Of a DNA stretch of 64,000 bases, positions 1 through 7,974 are shown one piece after another. The DNA lies in NCBI RefSeq assembly GCF_000423745.1, contig NZ_AUIO01000008.1, forward strand, positions 1 through 64,000, written 5' to 3'. The stretch's first letter is position 1, and each line of letters begins with the position of its first letter. The position numbers were made by a program, and so were the translations under genes. This DNA is from Streptococcus plurextorum DSM 22810 (GTDB lineage: Bacteria > Bacillota > Bacilli > Lactobacillales > Streptococcaceae). A model generated the notes under the pieces. The model ran no database searches. It was not told the DNA's origin and worked only from the letters and a program-made list of their open reading frames with translations.

Positions 1-603
1 GCTAGAAGTAATAAGGCTTTTCAATATCGGGAATATTCCCATTCTGAGAAACACATTCAGAATAAGGAAGCCAAGCAAGAGATAGCAGAAAGGGCTGCAC
101 AACTGATAGAAGATGGAGACACGGTGTTCTTAGGTCCAGGAACAACAGTGGCCTTTTTGGCTGAGGCCATTAAAAATCCTCGCCTAACAGTCATCACAAA
201 CTGTATGCCTGTTTTTACCATCCTATCTCAAAAGAAGACCGAGGAGTTTCAAGTCTTTCTTCTGGGGGGAGAATATCGCCAAGTGACAGAATCTTTTGTA
301 GGAGAAATTACCAATACTAGTTTAGAAAAAATGCGATTCAGCAAGATTTTCTTTTCATGTAACGGACTTAAGGGAACTGATGTTATGACCTCTACCCTAG
401 CTGAAGCCTATACGCAAAATATTGCCATTAAACATTCTTTAGAAAAATATCTACTGCTGGATGCCTCGAAAATTGGAAAAGATGATTTCACTTCCTTTTG
501 TGATTTGAATGATGTAACTGCTCTAGTGACCGATATGACTGCAAAGGATGAAAATTACCAATCATTACATAACCACATTGAAATCATTTCTACAAAATCA
601 TAA
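1..603 (+). CDS. lacR: LacR-like DeoR-family repressor (5' end outside the window)
   Basis: The reading frame is open from base 1 to a stop at 603, giving the last 200 residues of a DeoR-family regulator; the N-terminal winged helix lies upstream of the window. The visible part is the sugar-phosphate sensing domain: a GDTVFLGPGTT stretch, ITNCMPVF and LLGGEYR match the LacR subgroup, which in streptococci responds to tagatose-6-phosphate and represses the lac (tagatose pathway) operon. The gene ends in a good terminator. Only a broken lacD follows, so the usual target operon is missing here. It may control another lac operon elsewhere or be a relic. Family assignment is firm; lac specificity is inferred from sequence similarity and from the adjacent lacD remnant. 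Confidence 0.8.
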   Translation, partial: ARSNKAFQYREYSHSEKHIQNKEAKQEIAERAAQLIEDGDTVFLGPGTTVAFLAEAIKNPRLTVITNCMPVFTILSQKKTEEFQVFLLGGEYRQVTESFVGEITNTSLEKMRFSKIFFSCNGLKGTDVMTSTLAEAYTQNIAIKHSLEKYLLLDASKIGKDDFTSFCDLNDVTALVTDMTAKDENYQSLHNHIEIISTKS

Positions 604-610
604 TGTTATA

Positions 611-638
611 AAAACCAACAGCTAAATGTTGGTTTTTT
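611..638 (+). terminator. Rho-independent terminator after lacR
   Basis: A 10-bp perfect stem (611-620 with 627-636, loop GCTAAA) ends in a T run, directly after the lacR stop codon. Confidence 0.85.
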
Positions 639-684
639 GTTTGTATGCAAAAAAATAAAACAAAACATGTTGACTTTTCTGTAA

Positions 685-1455
685 GATCCTGAATTTGGTT
701 TGCCAGCTTCGCGCGCCCGTGACGAACAGTGCAGTTTGCTTTTGGCTTATGAAAAAACTGGCTATGATACCAGCTCTACTAGTCGCTTATCAGATTGCCT
801 AGTAGAGTGGTCTGTAAAACGACTAAAAGAAGAAGGGGCAGATGCGATTAAGTTTCTACTCTACTATGACGTTGATGGTGATCCATACGTCAATCTTCAA
901 AAACATGCCTATATTGAACGCTTAGGTTCAGAATGTCAGGCAGAAGGTTTGCCATTCTTCTTAGAAATTTTGAGCTATGATGAAACGATTGAAGACAATG
1001 CCAGTGTGGAATTTGCAAAAGTCAAACCTCGAAAAGTAAATGAGGCTATGAAAGTATTTTCGGATGAACGTTTTGGAGTGGATGTTCTCAAGGTAGAAGT
1101 ACCTGTGAACATGAATTTTGTAGAAGGCTTTGGAACAGGGGAAGTCGTCTATACAAAAGAAGAAGCAGCTGAATATTTCCGTCAACAAGAAGCATCCACT
1201 AACTTGCCCTATATTTATCTAAGTGCAGGTGTTTCTGCTAAACTCTTCCAAGATACTCTGGTGTTTGCTCATGAAGCAGGTGCAAAATTTAACGGTGTTC
1301 TCTGTGGTCGTGCGACGTGGGCGGGTGTTGTGCCAGTCTATATTGAACAAGGTGAAGAAGCTGCGCGTGAATGGTTACGTACTGTTGGTCGTGAAAATAT
1401 CGAGGGACTTGATGCAGTTTTGTCTCAAACAGCAACTTCTTGGCTAGAAAAATAA
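685..1455 (+). pseudogene. lacD: Truncated tagatose-1,6-bisphosphate aldolase (lacD remnant)
   Basis: The frame encodes the body and C-terminus of LacD, the class I aldolase that splits tagatose-1,6-bisphosphate to DHAP and glyceraldehyde-3-phosphate. Readable family blocks include [45 protein letters not shown] and [14 protein letters not shown]. Homology begins at DPEFGLPA (base 685), directly preceded by an in-frame TAA at 682-684. About 70-75 N-terminal residues of a normal roughly 325-residue LacD are therefore absent. A TTG at 700 could start a 251-aa product, but it has no clear ribosome binding site and would lack the first barrel strands. lacA, lacB and lacC are also absent between lacR and this fragment. 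The rest of the frame is intact, so the deletion may be fairly recent. Confidence 0.85.
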
Positions 1456-1465
1456 TTGAAAAAAT

Positions 1466-1490
1466 AACCATTTTCTTAAAAGAAATGGTT
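1466..1490 (+). terminator. Terminator-like hairpin after lacD remnant
   Basis: AACCATTT...AGAAATGGTT stem with one bulged T, lying 10 bp after the lacD stop; T-rich on both sides and probably functional in either direction. Confidence 0.6.
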
Positions 1491-1539
1491 TACATTTTCT
1501 GAGAATATGCAAAGAATTTCATGTTGAATTAGTGCTTTC

Positions 1540-2295
1540 TCAATCCGTTGGCCTCTTCCACTCCACCTGATAATGGCTATCTTGATATTTTTTCGGTGTC
1601 ATGCCAACAACAGCCTTAAACTGCTGGATAAAGTGACTTTGGGAAGAAAAAGAAAGATAGTTGGCAATGTCAATCATAGACTGTGAGCTAAATTGTAATA
1701 AATCTTTAGCCACTTCTATCTTTTTATCACGTACATAGGTGCTTAAAGGGACCCCTACTTCTTTTTTGAAGAGGCGAGAAAGGTAGCTGGCTGATACGCC
1801 AAGCTCAATCGCCAGTTCCTCCACGGTAATTTTTTCTTTAATATGACTATAGATGTAATCCTTACAGGTTGCGATATGGCGCGAAGTAATGTCTTCTTGC
1901 AATTTTTTACGCATTCTTTCAGTATAGTCAATTACCATTTCATCGTGTAAACTTTGAATATCTTCTACTGTATGAAGATCATCTAATTTTTGGATGTAAA
2001 AATCACTAAGACGAAAAGATTGTTCCATTTCCATGCCATTTTGACCACATAGTCGTGTTATCATGGCTGTCGTAATGACAAAATGGTATTTCATATTGGT
2101 CACAGGATTGCGGGATAGTCGCCCGACACCTTCATTATCCATAAATCGTTCCTGTTCACAATTTCTCCTAACCACTTCGATATCACCGGTAGATACTGCT
2201 TGATAGAAAAGGTATTCTTCAGATAATGGTCGATGCATTAATTCATCTAAATCATCGTTAATATCAAACAGTTTCCACTTTTCCCTTTGATGCAT
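1540..2295 (-). CDS. AraC-family transcriptional regulator of the beta-glucan locus
   Basis: 251 residues. The C-terminal third (about 150-245) has the two helix-turn-helix motifs of AraC/XylS proteins: ITVEELAIELGVSASYLSRLFKKEVG and the second-helix signature IANYLSFSSQSHFIQQFKAVVGMTPKKY (split here only by description; both are continuous). The N-terminal part is not a cupin I recognise and probably forms a helical effector or dimer domain. The start at 2295 follows an AGGAAGG box. The gene is separated from the leftward glucan operon by a strong terminator at 2372-2396 and so is probably transcribed on its own. Control of the flanking beta-glucan genes is an inference from position. Confidence 0.8.
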   Translation of the reverse strand: MHQREKWKLFDINDDLDELMHRPLSEEYLFYQAVSTGDIEVVRRNCEQERFMDNEGVGRLSRNPVTNMKYHFVITTAMITRLCGQNGMEMEQSFRLSDFYIQKLDDLHTVEDIQSLHDEMVIDYTERMRKKLQEDITSRHIATCKDYIYSHIKEKITVEELAIELGVSASYLSRLFKKEVGVPLSTYVRDKKIEVAKDLLQFSSQSMIDIANYLSFSSQSHFIQQFKAVVGMTPKKYQDSHYQVEWKRPTD

Positions 2296-2371
2296 GCCAT
2301 CACCTTCCTTCTTACGATAGTGAAAACACTCTCATTTTATCATAGTTTAAGTTATTTGAAAACATTAAAAA

Positions 2372-2396
2372 GAAAAGCTTCCTAACGAAGCTTTTC
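2372..2396 (-). terminator. Terminator of the leftward beta-glucan operon
   Basis: Perfect 10-bp stem (2372-2381 with 2387-2396, 5-nt loop) immediately after the stop codon of the small GH16 gene; followed on the minus strand by a TTTTCTTTTT tract. Confidence 0.85.
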
Positions 2397-2400
2397 AATG

Positions 2401-3042
2401 TTATTGGCGGGTATATTGAATCCAGTCGTAGATGGCTGATAGTGGCGTTTCTCCATCATAAGGTCCCAACCAGTCATCAACACCAATTCCAGGCCAAACA
2501 TTCATCATAATTTTACCGGGAGTCTGTGGGATATCTTGAGTGGCTGTATAAATTGCTTTCCCATCAACATACCAAGTAATATAATCTTTTTGCCAATCAA
2601 ACCCATAAGTATGGAAGGATTTCGAAGCATCAAATCCAAGATTATAGAGATATTCATGCTTTCCTACCCCATCTGTAAAATAGTTAAACTGAACTTGGTT
2701 GGTGTCCTTACCAAGAAATTCGATATCAATCTCGTCCCAAGGGTTGCCATCGCTTGGCCCTGTATAAGTAAAGAATGATGACACGACTCCTGAGTTTTTT
2801 ATCGGTTTCATACAAACTTGATAATAACCATAGTGGAAAAAGTCTCTGGTGCGCCACTCACCTCCTGTGTAGGCTCCTGAGGCATCCTGATCGATTTTCA
2901 AGGACAAAATCCCATCTTGAAAAAGGACATTTTCTGGTTCAAATCGGCAATCAAACATGTGACCATTTGATCCCGTTCTAAGTTCCATGGTCTTCTCATT
3001 GTAGGCTTCAAAATGCGTCTTGAACTGCTTTTTATCTTCCAT
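2401..3042 (-). CDS. GH16 endo-beta-glucanase (lichenase type) without signal peptide
   Basis: 213 residues covering essentially only a GH16 catalytic domain. The active-site motif DEIDIEFLG is intact, with nucleophile E104, D106 and acid/base E108; [16 protein letters not shown] and MMNVWPG are typical of bacterial 1,3-1,4-beta-glucanases. It is a close paralogue of the next gene upstream but has no signal peptide, no wall anchor and no hydrophobic N-terminus (it begins [10 protein letters not shown]), so it should act in the cytoplasm on imported mixed-linkage oligosaccharides, unless it is released by lysis. It lies 21 bp after the anchored enzyme and is the last gene of the leftward operon. 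Its ribosome binding site is weak (AGAAAGTGA). Exact linkage preference (lichenan or laminarin) is inferred. Confidence 0.85.
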   Translation of the reverse strand: MEDKKQFKTHFEAYNEKTMELRTGSNGHMFDCRFEPENVLFQDGILSLKIDQDASGAYTGGEWRTRDFFHYGYYQVCMKPIKNSGVVSSFFTYTGPSDGNPWDEIDIEFLGKDTNQVQFNYFTDGVGKHEYLYNLGFDASKSFHTYGFDWQKDYITWYVDGKAIYTATQDIPQTPGKIMMNVWPGIGVDDWLGPYDGETPLSAIYDWIQYTRQ

Positions 3043-3063
3043 AGGTTCACTTTCTAGTGGTAA

Positions 3064-4338
3064 TTAATGGTGATTTTTGCGAAGTGGCAACAGTACCAAA
3101 CCTGCTACTAGGGACAGGAATCCTAGGATGGTCAAGCTAGCATTTTCCTTTGTTCCTGTTTTTGGAAGAGTAGCTACTGCGCCTTGTGTTGTCGGTGTCT
3201 TGTCTGTTACAGGAGACTTTTTATCTGACTTGTCAGTATTAGCTTCTGGTTTTCTTTCAGGGTTCTTGTCGTTGTCAACAGGTGATTCAACGTCTGAGGT
3301 CTCTCTTCCTTTGTCATCTACAACTGGTGGCGTATTCGGTGTTTCAGTGCCTTTGTCATCTACAACTGGTGGTTGCTCAAGAGTCACTGGTTCTGTTGCT
3401 GTATAGCGCATCCAATCATAACTTGCTACAAGCGGTGTTTTCCCATCAAATGCTTGCAACCAATCATCTACACCGGTTCCTGGCCATGCATTCATCATGA
3501 TTCTACCAGGGGTCACTGGGATATTGTCAGTGGCTGTGTGCACCGCTTTGCCATCGACATACCAAGTAATGTAGTCTTTTTGCCAGTCAAAAGCATAGGT
3601 GTGGAAAGCTTCAGAAGCATCGAAACCTAAATCGTACACATATTCATGCTCGCCATGACCATTTGTGAAATAGTTGAATTGAATCTTGGTGGTATCTTTT
3701 CCTAGAAACTCAATGTCAACTTCATCCCAAGGATTGTTGTCGCTTGGTCCTGTGTAAGTAAAGAAGGAGCTAACTGTTCCAGGATTCTTAATCGGTTTCA
3801 TGCTGACTTCGTAGGTTCCATAGTGGAAGAAGTCTTGGGTACGCCATTCACCAGAAATAAATTCCACTGGTGCATTCACATCTGTCCCTTGATCCAGAGT
3901 CAGAGTCATCACCCCATTTTCAATCTTGACCTTGTCCGGTTTCCAAACAGCTCCGAAAGGATTGCCATTCCACCAGTCAGCTTTGGCCATAGTCCTTTCA
4001 TCAAAAGAGTCAAAATTAGTGCTATACTCTGTGGCGAGAGCTGGCGCTATTTCTTCTACCGTCTCAGCTGAGACTGCTTCTGTGACTTCGGTTGTTGATT
4101 CAACGTCACCTGCTGTTGTTTCGCTTGGAGCAGCTTGGACGGGTTCAGTAATTTCTGTGCTGTCAGGTGTTGCCGCCTGGTTTTCTGTTGGAAGAGTTTC
4201 AGCCGGTGTTTCCCTTGTCTCGCTTGTCGCCACTGTCTGAGGCGTAGAATCTTCTGCTGAAACAACTACGGCACCTGCGTGCAGGCTACAAATGGTAGCT
4301 GTTGCGCAAAGCCATTTTAAAACTGTTTTCTTTGACAT
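3064..4338 (-). CDS. Cell-wall-anchored GH16 beta-1,3-1,4-glucanase
   Basis: 424 residues from the ATG at 4338, which has a GCGAGG box at proper distance; a longer frame to 4371 exists but adds 11 residues ahead of the signal peptide. Order: signal peptide (residues 1 to about 29, ending near VVVSAED), Thr/Glu/Pro-rich linker to about 110, GH16 domain (about 113-325) with active-site motif DEVDIEFLG, a low-complexity stretch with two VVDDKG repeats, then LPKTG, a hydrophobic segment and a KNHH tail for sortase anchoring. It should cut cereal or fungal beta-glucan at the cell surface, feeding the ABC importer encoded just upstream. Likely arose by duplication with the signal-less paralogue downstream. 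Confidence 0.9.
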   Translation of the reverse strand: MSKKTVLKWLCATATICSLHAGAVVVSAEDSTPQTVATSETRETPAETLPTENQAATPDSTEITEPVQAAPSETTAGDVESTTEVTEAVSAETVEEIAPALATEYSTNFDSFDERTMAKADWWNGNPFGAVWKPDKVKIENGVMTLTLDQGTDVNAPVEFISGEWRTQDFFHYGTYEVSMKPIKNPGTVSSFFTYTGPSDNNPWDEVDIEFLGKDTTKIQFNYFTNGHGEHEYVYDLGFDASEAFHTYAFDWQKDYITWYVDGKAVHTATDNIPVTPGRIMMNAWPGTGVDDWLQAFDGKTPLVASYDWMRYTATEPVTLEQPPVVDDKGTETPNTPPVVDDKGRETSDVESPVDNDKNPERKPEANTDKSDKKSPVTDKTPTTQGAVATLPKTGTKENASLTILGFLSLVAGLVLLPLRKNHH

Positions 4339-4373
4339 AAAAACCTCGCTTAAAAAATTTTTTGATAACAAGA

Positions 4374-5219
4374 TTATTCTTTAACACCACCGAGGGTAAC
4401 ACCTGCAATGATGTATTTTGAAAGAAGGAGATAAACAATGATAATTGGGACGATTGCCACCAAGATCATGGTGTAGATTTTCCCCATATCAAAGTTCATG
4501 TAGTCAGCACCACGCAAAGTGGCAACCAAGATTGGCACGGTCATCTTGCTCTTAGATTGAATAACCAAGGCTGGAATGAAGTAGTTATTCCAAGAACCGA
4601 CAAAAGTAAAGATAGCTTGTACGGCAATGGCTGGCTTCATAAGTGGCAAGACGATGGTGTTGAAAGTTCTAAATTCACCCGCCCCATCAATTCGAGCAGC
4701 ATCCACCATAGAAAGGGGTAGGGAGGACTGCATATAACTATACATGAAGTAGAAAACTGCTGGGGAGGCGATGGATGGGATAATCATTGGCAGAAGGGTA
4801 TCGTACATGCCCATTTGTGTAATCAGTCGCAAGAACCCCATAGAAGTAACTTGAGTAGGCATGACGAGGATTGCCATAATAAAGGCAAAGGCAATTTTTT
4901 TGAGTTTAAAATCGTAAACGTATAAACCATAAGCTGTTAGGGCTGAAAAATAGGTACAGATAGCTGCTGTCGCCCCAGAAACTAAGAGACTGTTAAAAAT
5001 GCCTCGAAACATTGGAAAGGTTCCATCGTTGGCAACCTTTTTCAGATTGTCAAAAAGATGGGTACCTGGTAAAGCTGAGAAACCCCTCTGCAATTCTGCG
5101 TGAGAATGGGTAGCATTGATAATCAAAATGTAAAAGAAGAAAAGGCACATAAATGACAGAGTTATGAGTACAAAATGTGCCACAAGACGCCTGATGCGGT
5201 TTTGTGCATTTGTTGACAT
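4374..5219 (-). CDS. ABC sugar importer permease, MalG type
   Basis: 281 residues with six predicted membrane spans and the EAA loop AARIDGAGEFRTFNTIVLPLMKP, which contacts the ATPase. The family mediates inner-membrane passage of oligosaccharides. It follows the partner permease by 11 bp and precedes the wall-anchored glucanase, so it belongs to the leftward operon. No ATP-binding subunit is encoded nearby; streptococci commonly supply a shared MsmK-type ATPase from another locus, which is assumed here. Substrate is inferred from context as beta-gluco-oligosaccharides. Confidence 0.9.
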   Translation of the reverse strand: MSTNAQNRIRRLVAHFVLITLSFMCLFFFYILIINATHSHAELQRGFSALPGTHLFDNLKKVANDGTFPMFRGIFNSLLVSGATAAICTYFSALTAYGLYVYDFKLKKIAFAFIMAILVMPTQVTSMGFLRLITQMGMYDTLLPMIIPSIASPAVFYFMYSYMQSSLPLSMVDAARIDGAGEFRTFNTIVLPLMKPAIAVQAIFTFVGSWNNYFIPALVIQSKSKMTVPILVATLRGADYMNFDMGKIYTMILVAIVPIIIVYLLLSKYIIAGVTLGGVKE

Positions 5220-5230
5220 GTGCTGACCTC

Positions 5231-6172
5231 CTATGCCTTTTTAGCCTTGTGTTTTATTTTTTCTCGTCCCGCTTTGATTTCGTTGTTGGTCATCTTATAG
5301 ACAAACCAGCATAGAATAGCGCTGACGATAAAGAGATAGACTGATAATGCTCCTGCCATACCGTAGTTCTTGCTCTTTAGGTGATTGTTTAAAAACATGA
5401 TAAGGGTTGTCGATGTTCGGTCTGGTGCTCCTTGACCATTGGTCAAGATTTGTGGGACATCAAACATCTGCAAGCCACCAATGATTGAGGTGATAAGGGT
5501 ATAAGCAAGGATTGGACGAATCATTGGAAGGGTAATATAGAAGAAACGTTGACGACTGTTGCATCCATCTATCTCTGCTGCTTCAAAAATATCCGGACTA
5601 ATTCCCATGATGGCCGCCATTAGCATGATGGTACTGTTTCCAAACCACATGAGGAAGTTCATAACTGCAACCAGCGAGCGTGTCCCAAGCGCTGTCCCCA
5701 TAAAGTCAACTGGCTCCTTGAACCAACCCAAAGATGTCATGATTGAGTTGATTGGTCCATTTGTTGAGAAAAGGGTAAAGAAGAGCATGGCAAAAGCTGA
5801 CGCCATAATCAGGTTTGGCAGATAAATAATGACCTTGTAGATTCCTTGTCCCCGTAGCTTCAATCGAGCATCCACAAACCAGTTAGCTAGTAAAAGCGCA
5901 ATCCCAATCTGAGGAATAAAGCCCATCAGCCACATAATCATCGTATTTCCAGCATATTTTAAAAGGTCTGAATCTAAGAGTGCCTTATAATTGGCTAAAC
6001 CAATAAAATTTGGCCCGATTTCTCTAATCCCAGATCGATAATATTCATAAAAACTATAGCGAATGGTTTCAACCAGAGGGATAAAGGAAAAGATAAAGAA
6101 AGTTGCAAAGAAAGGTAAGATGAAAAGATATCCCCATTTCCCGTAATTAATACGTTTACGTTTTTGTTTCAT
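5231..6172 (-). CDS. ABC sugar importer permease, MalF type
   Basis: 313 residues; short basic N-terminus (KQKRKRINYGKWG), first span near residues 14-35 and five further spans, with the EAA loop AAEIDGCNSRQRFFYITLPMIRP. This is the first permease of a carbohydrate-uptake family 1 importer, paired with the MalG-type gene 11 bp downstream and the solute-binding lipoprotein about 50 bp upstream. The three together form the translocation and binding parts of one importer. Substrate assignment to beta-glucan fragments rests on the adjacent glucanases and phosphorylases. Confidence 0.9.
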   Translation of the reverse strand: MKQKRKRINYGKWGYLFILPFFATFFIFSFIPLVETIRYSFYEYYRSGIREIGPNFIGLANYKALLDSDLLKYAGNTMIMWLMGFIPQIGIALLLANWFVDARLKLRGQGIYKVIIYLPNLIMASAFAMLFFTLFSTNGPINSIMTSLGWFKEPVDFMGTALGTRSLVAVMNFLMWFGNSTIMLMAAIMGISPDIFEAAEIDGCNSRQRFFYITLPMIRPILAYTLITSIIGGLQMFDVPQILTNGQGAPDRTSTTLIMFLNNHLKSKNYGMAGALSVYLFIVSAILCWFVYKMTNNEIKAGREKIKHKAKKA

Positions 6173-6223
6173 TCTATTACTCCTTCAATAGATCTGCGGT
6201 GCTATCACACACCGCAGTTTCTT

Positions 6224-7600
6224 TTAGTCTGGCCATTTCACTTCCGTGATTTCTGGGTAGCGTTCTTTAATGGCAATTTCAAAGTTTTCTTTTGCTTTTT
6301 CAAAACTTACTTTATCTTGTAGGTAATCGTTGAAGCTGTTTTGAATCAATTCAACACTACCTTGGTCATAGGCTGATAGCGGTGCAATCTTGATGTTCTC
6401 AGCAACTGGTGCAAAATATTCAAAGGCATTTTGGCCACCCAGGAAGTCTGATTTAAAGTTATCCTCTTTAGCAGCTTCTTGCATGCCTGATTGAGTATTG
6501 GTGAAGTCAAGATAGTCTTTTGAGATCTTCAAGAGGTTTTCTTTTTCACCAGTTAAGGCCATGATGATGTCCTTGACGTGTTTTGGATTGTCTGTACCAA
6601 CAGCTCCGTGGATGTAAGAACCGCCCCAGTTGTATTCTTGTGGAGGAGTTGTTACTGCCCATGAGCCTTCAGCACCATCCCAGTTTGGTTTCAAGACAAA
6701 ATCAATACCCCAAGCAGGGAAAAGGAAAGCGAAGGTCTTAGATTGTGATCCCATTTCCTTATTCCACTCGTCTGTCCATTGACCCTTGACAGTCTTCGTA
6801 AAGTAGCCTGCGTCTAGCCATTCTTTGGAATCTTTTACCCATTTCATAATCTCTGGTCCAACGTTAAGTGTTGTTTCACCTGCTTTTACCCAAGGGTTTT
6901 TAATGCTATTACCATAGAGGCGGAAAGTGTCTGCTGGAGAGGCGAAGATTGTGTATCCTTTGTCTTTTAGGACTTTTGCAGTTTCTTTTGCACTTGCCCA
7001 ATCGCCAACCTTTTTACCAACTTCGGCTGGATCATCTGTTCCAAACACTGCCTTGGCAATGTCGCGACGATAAACGATAACACCTGGAGTTGTTTGCCAT
7101 GTCGAACCACGTTGAACCCCATCTTCGTCAGAAGCCGTAACTTTTGTAAAGCTATACTGGTCAGCCAAATCCTTGTCTGGATCAATACCCAGCTCTTTCA
7201 AAGGAATAGCTGCGCCAGCTTCTTTTGAAGAATATTTATTGACATAGTCGGTCTCTGACAAGAAAATATCAACCTTACTATCTGCGTCTGCTGACTCTTG
7301 GTTAATCAGGGCTTCGTCGAGTTTTTGTTGATAAACACCATCTTGGTTAGGATTAACGATCCAATGAATTTCTGTACCATCTTTCAGCGTTGTTACTGTA
7401 CCATCTTTGGATGTTTCTTTCACTTCTGGATAAACAGCTTCTACACGTTGACGGAACTCATCGTTCCAAGAATAGACGTTGATGACTTTACCTTCTTCAA
7501 CATTAGCCACCGAAGATTCTTTTTTTGAATCTGATGAGCATCCAGCTAGAACACTCGCGGCTAAAGCCACAACAGCGAAAGCGCTTACTTTTTTGTTCAT
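6224..7600 (-). CDS. Carbohydrate ABC transporter solute-binding lipoprotein
   Basis: 458 residues with a lipoprotein signal: KK near the start, hydrophobic core and lipobox LAGC with the modified Cys at about residue 20, then a polar SSDSKKESS linker. The rest matches large extracellular binding proteins for oligosaccharides, with a long aromatic-rich ligand domain (for example NPWVKAGE, FLFPAWGIDF, EYNWGGSYIHGAVG). It should capture cello- or laminari-oligosaccharides released by the anchored GH16 enzyme and hand them to the two permeases encoded next. First gene of the leftward operon, reading away from the divergent control region at 7601-7974. Confidence 0.9.
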   Translation of the reverse strand: MNKKVSAFAVVALAASVLAGCSSDSKKESSVANVEEGKVINVYSWNDEFRQRVEAVYPEVKETSKDGTVTTLKDGTEIHWIVNPNQDGVYQQKLDEALINQESADADSKVDIFLSETDYVNKYSSKEAGAAIPLKELGIDPDKDLADQYSFTKVTASDEDGVQRGSTWQTTPGVIVYRRDIAKAVFGTDDPAEVGKKVGDWASAKETAKVLKDKGYTIFASPADTFRLYGNSIKNPWVKAGETTLNVGPEIMKWVKDSKEWLDAGYFTKTVKGQWTDEWNKEMGSQSKTFAFLFPAWGIDFVLKPNWDGAEGSWAVTTPPQEYNWGGSYIHGAVGTDNPKHVKDIIMALTGEKENLLKISKDYLDFTNTQSGMQEAAKEDNFKSDFLGGQNAFEYFAPVAENIKIAPLSAYDQGSVELIQNSFNDYLQDKVSFEKAKENFEIAIKERYPEITEVKWPD

Positions 7601-7974
7601 AATAAACAGTCTCCTTGATCTCTGGGAGAACTCCCTGAGTTATTTTTTACACTTATACTATAACAACTCTGGCAAAACTGTTATATTACTTTTTTTAACA
7701 AAATATCATATTTTTGACTAGAGTTTTATTTTTTATTATTTTGAATCAAAAAAATCTTTTAAATATTATTCTAAAGAATCCACTTTATATTAAGGAATAA
7801 ATAGCCTCTTCTTCCTTACCTATAACTTTAAAAATACTGCCTACTATCTTAATGAATGACTTATACGCCTCAATAGATGTCATTATTATGATATTTTGTT
7901 CTCCTTTATTGTTTTTTTTTCTAAAAAGTTACTTTACAATTACTAGTTGTATCACAAGTATCAAGGAGGTTTTT
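7601..7974. promoter_or_regulatory. Divergent control region of the beta-glucan locus
   Basis: 374 bp between the importer lipoprotein (left) and the first phosphorylase (right). On the minus strand an extended -10 element (TGTTATAGT, complement of 7657-7665) overlaps a dyad ATAACA-N13-TGTTAT at 7660-7684, a plausible site for the AraC regulator. The rest is very A/T-rich without a clear coding frame. The rightward gene starts at 7975 after AAGGAGGT at 7963-7970. No rightward promoter stands out clearly. Confidence 0.5.

Noticed and set aside
961-1188. Minus-strand frame of 75 codons inside lacD
   Set aside because: Lies wholly opposite a clear LacD frame, no ribosome binding site, composition typical of a shadow.
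3077-4240. Plus-strand ORFs of 72 to 109 codons opposite the anchored glucanase
   Set aside because: Fully opposed to a long, motif-bearing gene, with repetitive composition mirroring its linker.
7852-7974. Longer N-terminus for the first GH94 enzyme
   Set aside because: It would add a hydrophobic segment unlike the family, and the ATG at 7975 has an excellent AAGGAGGT box.
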